A DNA stretch of 37,485 bases from Burkholderiaceae bacterium. GTDB taxonomy: Bacteria; Pseudomonadota; Gammaproteobacteria; Burkholderiales; Burkholderiaceae_A. Both the position numbers and the translations under genes were made by a program. Under the pieces are notes generated by a model, which worked only from the letters and a program-made list of their open reading frames with translations, ran no database searches and had not been told where the DNA came from. The stretch covers positions 1 to 37,485 of the forward strand of contig VERI01000016.1 of the NCBI GenBank assembly GCA_018882785.1. Direction: 5' to 3'. Below, one piece after another: positions 34,526-37,485 of this stretch. The first letter of the stretch is position 1; each line of letters starts with the position of its first letter.

Positions 34526-37485
34526 TCAGACCAATACCCGCTCAATGCCGCCACTGTTTGCTGCGGCGACATAGCGGGTAAGCCATTCCTCGCCCAAGAC
34601 ATGTCGGGCCATTTCCACCACGATGTAGTCAGCGTCAACGGCAACGTCTTCGGAGTAGCGCGATAGGCCTTGCAGGCATGAAGGGCACGACGTGAGAATC
34701 TTGACCTCGGTGCTTTCGCCGGCTGCTTGACGCATGGATGCTGCAGCCTTGCGCATTTCCTCTTCCTTGCGGAAGCGGACCTGGGTCGAGACATCTGGCC
34801 GGGTGACTGCAAGGGTGCCTGACTCGCCACAGCAGCGGTCATTTTTCTCTACCTTGCCATTGAGCTCGCTGTTGATAAGGGCATTCACCACCTTGAGCGG
34901 CTGATGCTGCTTCATCGGGCTATGACAGGGGTCGTGATACATGTAGCGCACCCCGGTGACCTGATCGAGCTGAAGGCCTTTTTCCATGAGGAACTCATGG
35001 ATGTCAATAATGCGGCAGCCGGGAAATATTTTTTCGAATTCATATCCGGCCAACTGGTCATAGCAGGTGCCACAAGAAACAACGACTGTCTTGATGTCCA
35101 GATAGTTCAGCGTATTTGCTACCCGATGAAACAGTACCCGGTTGTCGGTAATGATTTTCTCAGCCTTATCAAACTGGCCTGCACCCCGCTGGGGGTAGCC
35201 GCAGCAGAGATAGCCGGGGGGCAGCACAGTCTGCACGCCAACATGCCAGAGCATGGCCTGGGTGGCCAGTCCAACCTGCGAGAAAAGTCGCTCCGATCCG
35301 CAGCCCGGGAAATAAAACACCGCCTCGCTCTCGCTGCTGGTCGTGACGGGATTGCGAATGATGGGAACGAACTTTGAGTCTTCGACATCGAGAAGCGCGC
35401 GGGCAGTTTTCTTCGGCAGATTGCCTGGCATCTTCTTGTTCACAAAGTGAATGACCTGCTCTCGGACTGCCGGGCGGCCGACGGTGGCCGGGGGCCTTGC
35501 CGTCTGTGCCTTGGCCAGCCGTTTAAACAGATCATTGGCCAGTCGCTGCGCCTTGTAGCCCCAGTCGATCATGCCCTTGCGCAGCAGATGAATGGTCTGC
35601 GGATTGGTTGCATTTAGAAACAGCATCGATGCGGCTGTGCCAGGGTTAAATTTCTTCTTGCCCATCTTGCGCAACAGATTGCGCATATTCATCGACACTT
35701 CGCCGAAGTCAATATCGACTGGGCAGGGCGTCAGGCATTTATGGCAGACGGTGCAGTGGTCGGCAACATCGGAAAACTCTTCCCAATGCCGAATCGAAAT
35801 GCCACGACGGGTCTGCTCTTCATACAGAAACGCCTCGATCAGAAGCGATGTTGCCAAGATCTTATTGCGCGGTGAATACAGAAGATTTGCCCGGGGCACA
35901 TGGGTGGCACAGACCGGCTTGCATTTCCCGCAGCGCAGGCAGTTGGCAAAAGAATCGGCAATCGAGCCGATATCGGACTGCTGCATGATCAGGCTCTCTG
36001 CGCCCATCAGGCCAAATGATGGCGTATAGGCGTTATCGAGATTGCCGCCACGCAGAAGCTTGCCTGCATTGAAATGCTGATTCGGATCGACCTTGGTCTT
36101 GTACTGATGAAAGGCGTCCAGCTCGGCGTCGGAGAGAAACTCCATTTTGGTGATGCCAATCCCATGCTCTCCGGAGATCACGCCATCGAGTGACTTTGCA
36201 ATCTCCATGATGCGGGCCACGGCGCGGTGGGCCTCCTGGAGCATGTCGTAGTCATCTGAGTTGACCGGAATATTGGTGTGCACATTGCCATCACCAGCGT
36301 GCATATGCAGGGCCACAAATACCCGTGAGCGCAGTACCGACTGATGGATAGATTCGATTTTTTCCACAATCGGTGTATATGCGACACCGCCAAAAATGGC
36401 GTGAAGCGGCTCGCGCACCTCACGTTTCCAGGAAATCCGAATCAGATGGTCCTGGATGAGATCCACTAGCCGGGCATTCGGCTGCTTTGCAAGCCGCTCT
36501 GCCAGCAGGCGATCTGCACAGTCGATGCCATGTTCACGTAGTGTGGATGCGGACTCAGTAGCACCGTCATAGAGATGGGCCAGCAGAAACGACCAGCGCT
36601 GTAACACCCGATCGAGCAGGTCTTCGCTAAGCGTTAGCCGACGGGCGAGGTCGTCTTGCAGGGCCTGGTCATTGTGCTGCTCGGTCGCATGCAAATGGGT
36701 CGCAGGCCAGCCGCTTGCCAGCATGTCACGGCAGGCGGCAAGCAGTTTGCATTTATTGCCGATGGAGAGCTCGATATTGATGTGCTCAATCGCATTGGTG
36801 TACTCGCCCATGCGATCCAAGGGGATGACGACATCCTCGTTGATCTTGAATGCATTGGTGTGGCGTGCAATGGCAGCCGTGCGCGCACGCTCAGCCCAAA
36901 ATGCTTTGCGGGCTTCTGGAGATACCGCGATAAACCCCTCCCCCGCATGGCCGTTGGCAAGACGAATCACCTCTGAGGCTGCACGGGCTACGGCCTGGTC
37001 GTCATCGCCCACGATGTCACCAATCAGCACCATCTTGGGCAATGAGCCCCGTTTGCTTTTGGTGCCATAGCCCACCGCGCGCAGATATCGCTCATCGAGA
37101 TGCTCGAGGCCTGCGAGCTGGGCACCGCCCGGTTTGGCATCCAGATAGTTTTTAATCTCAACAATCGAGGGGACCGCCTGCTGGGCGTTACCAAAAAATT
37201 CCAGACAGACCGTGCGGATGTGCTGGGGCATACGATGCAGCACCCAGCGGCCGCTGGTGATCAGGCCATCACAGCCCTCTTTCTGAATTCCTGGCAGACC
37301 GCCAAGCACCTTATCGGTCACATCCTTACCCAGGCCAAGCCTGCGAAAGCGCCAGCCCTCCAGCCTGAGAAGCTCTTTGCGAAATGGCTCACCACGCATC
37401 ACCCCGGTCGTGGCTGCGCCGCTTGGCCTGGCCTCATACTGGTTGGGCCGATACCAGGCCAGCTCAAACTCAGCAAATTCAGCAT
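34526..37485 (-). CDS. Large FAD-linked oxidoreductase with Fe-S and CCG domains (5' end outside the window)
   Basis: The frame is open to the right edge: upstream of the first candidate starts near 37400 it still reads coding-like sequence ([18 protein letters not shown]), so the true start lies beyond 37485. The visible 986 codons contain the end of a GlcD/LDH-type FAD domain ([40 protein letters not shown]), two 4Fe-4S motifs ([11 protein letters not shown] and [11 protein letters not shown]) and two cysteine-rich CCG repeats ([12 protein letters not shown] with [14 protein letters not shown] with CCGESG). The layout matches DUF3683-type FAD oxidases related to D-lactate and glycolate dehydrogenases. 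The substrate is probably a 2-hydroxy acid, with electrons passed to the quinone pool. Confidence 0.9.
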   Translation of the reverse strand, partial: AEFAEFELAWYRPNQYEARPSGAATTGVMRGEPFRKELLRLEGWRFRRLGLGKDVTDKVLGGLPGIQKEGCDGLITSGRWVLHRMPQHIRTVCLEFFGNAQQAVPSIVEIKNYLDAKPGGAQLAGLEHLDERYLRAVGYGTKSKRGSLPKMVLIGDIVGDDDQAVARAASEVIRLANGHAGEGFIAVSPEARKAFWAERARTAAIARHTNAFKINEDVVIPLDRMGEYTNAIEHINIELSIGNKCKLLAACRDMLASGWPATHLHATEQHNDQALQDDLARRLTLSEDLLDRVLQRWSFLLAHLYDGATESASTLREHGIDCADRLLAERLAKQPNARLVDLIQDHLIRISWKREVREPLHAIFGGVAYTPIVEKIESIHQSVLRSRVFVALHMHAGDGNVHTNIPVNSDDYDMLQEAHRAVARIMEIAKSLDGVISGEHGIGITKMEFLSDAELDAFHQYKTKVDPNQHFNAGKLLRGGNLDNAYTPSFGLMGAESLIMQQSDIGSIADSFANCLRCGKCKPVCATHVPRANLLYSPRNKILATSLLIEAFLYEEQTRRGISIRHWEEFSDVADHCTVCHKCLTPCPVDIDFGEVSMNMRNLLRKMGKKKFNPGTAASMLFLNATNPQTIHLLRKGMIDWGYKAQRLANDLFKRLAKAQTARPPATVGRPAVREQVIHFVNKKMPGNLPKKTARALLDVEDSKFVPIIRNPVTTSSESEAVFYFPGCGSERLFSQVGLATQAMLWHVGVQTVLPPGYLCCGYPQRGAGQFDKAEKIITDNRVLFHRVANTLNYLDIKTVVVSCGTCYDQLAGYEFEKIFPGCRIIDIHEFLMEKGLQLDQVTGVRYMYHDPCHSPMKQHQPLKVVNALINSELNGKVEKNDRCCGESGTLAVTRPDVSTQVRFRKEEEMRKAAASMRQAAGESTEVKILTSCPSCLQGLSRYSEDVAVDADYIVVEMARHVLGEEWLTRYVAAANSGGIERVLV

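Noticed and set aside
37397-37402. GTG/ATG as start of the right-hand oxidoreductase
   Set aside because: The frame remains open and coding-like to the window edge, and the FAD domain would be cut; the start must lie outside.

Overview
The window looks like a piece of a betaproteobacterial chromosome, most likely from the order Burkholderiales. The reasons are an rrn operon of the type 16S-tRNA-Ile-tRNA-Ala-23S with beta-type sequence, an rpe-trpEGDC cluster, a DUF971-ubiE-Tim44-ubiJ cluster, and two Bug-family (tripartite tricarboxylate) binding proteins. Genus and species cannot be named from the sequence alone. Core genes are moderately GC-rich. The stretch from about 13.3 to 18 kb is visibly more AT-rich and carries small, unusual genes.

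Layout. Positions 1-4312 hold an rRNA operon on the minus strand: a 23S gene cut by the left edge, tRNA-Ala(UGC), tRNA-Ile(GAU), 16S, a leader with boxA and an RNase III processing stem, and a near-consensus promoter. Directly upstream, on the same strand, lies a tight operon: a tiny membrane protein, rpe, trpE, trpG, trpD, trpC (4351-9176). No terminator is visible between trpC and the rrn promoter. Then come mltA (+) and the ubiH-like/dsbC pair (-).

At 12464 a tRNA-Phe gene begins an accessory stretch. The 3' part of the tRNA is repeated 720 bp downstream, and the DNA between the copies contains only a MntA-like nucleotidyltransferase and a HepT-like HEPN protein. Beyond it are secreted alpha/beta hydrolases, an arylsulfotransferase-like propeller protein, two helix-turn-helix proteins, a transglutaminase-like protein, a DUF486 membrane protein and a DUF1330 protein. 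From 18414 to 21779 runs an operon of secreted hydrolase, atypical SDR, exported FAH-family protein and Bug receptor. It is followed by a second Bug receptor, an EamA transporter and a secreted M10 metalloprotease with RTX-like and DUF4214 regions.

From 25.4 kb the content returns towards core metabolism: DAHP synthase coupled to a DUF1330 gene, a decayed CDGSH gene, a BamE-like lipoprotein, a c-type cytochrome, a 47-residue membrane protein, and a methyltransferase-like gene that I recognise as rquA (rhodoquinone synthesis). Then follow DUF2189, ubiJ-like, Tim44-like, ubiE and DUF971 genes, phoB-phoR with a Pho box, and a large FAD/Fe-S oxidoreductase running off the right edge.

How the parts fit: DAHP synthase and trpEGDC serve aromatic amino acid synthesis. 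The ubiH-like gene, ubiE and ubiJ serve ubiquinone synthesis, and RquA would convert ubiquinone to rhodoquinone for low-oxygen respiration. The least explained parts are the tRNA-Phe-bounded MntA-HepT cassette and the 13.3-21.8 kb block of exported enzymes.
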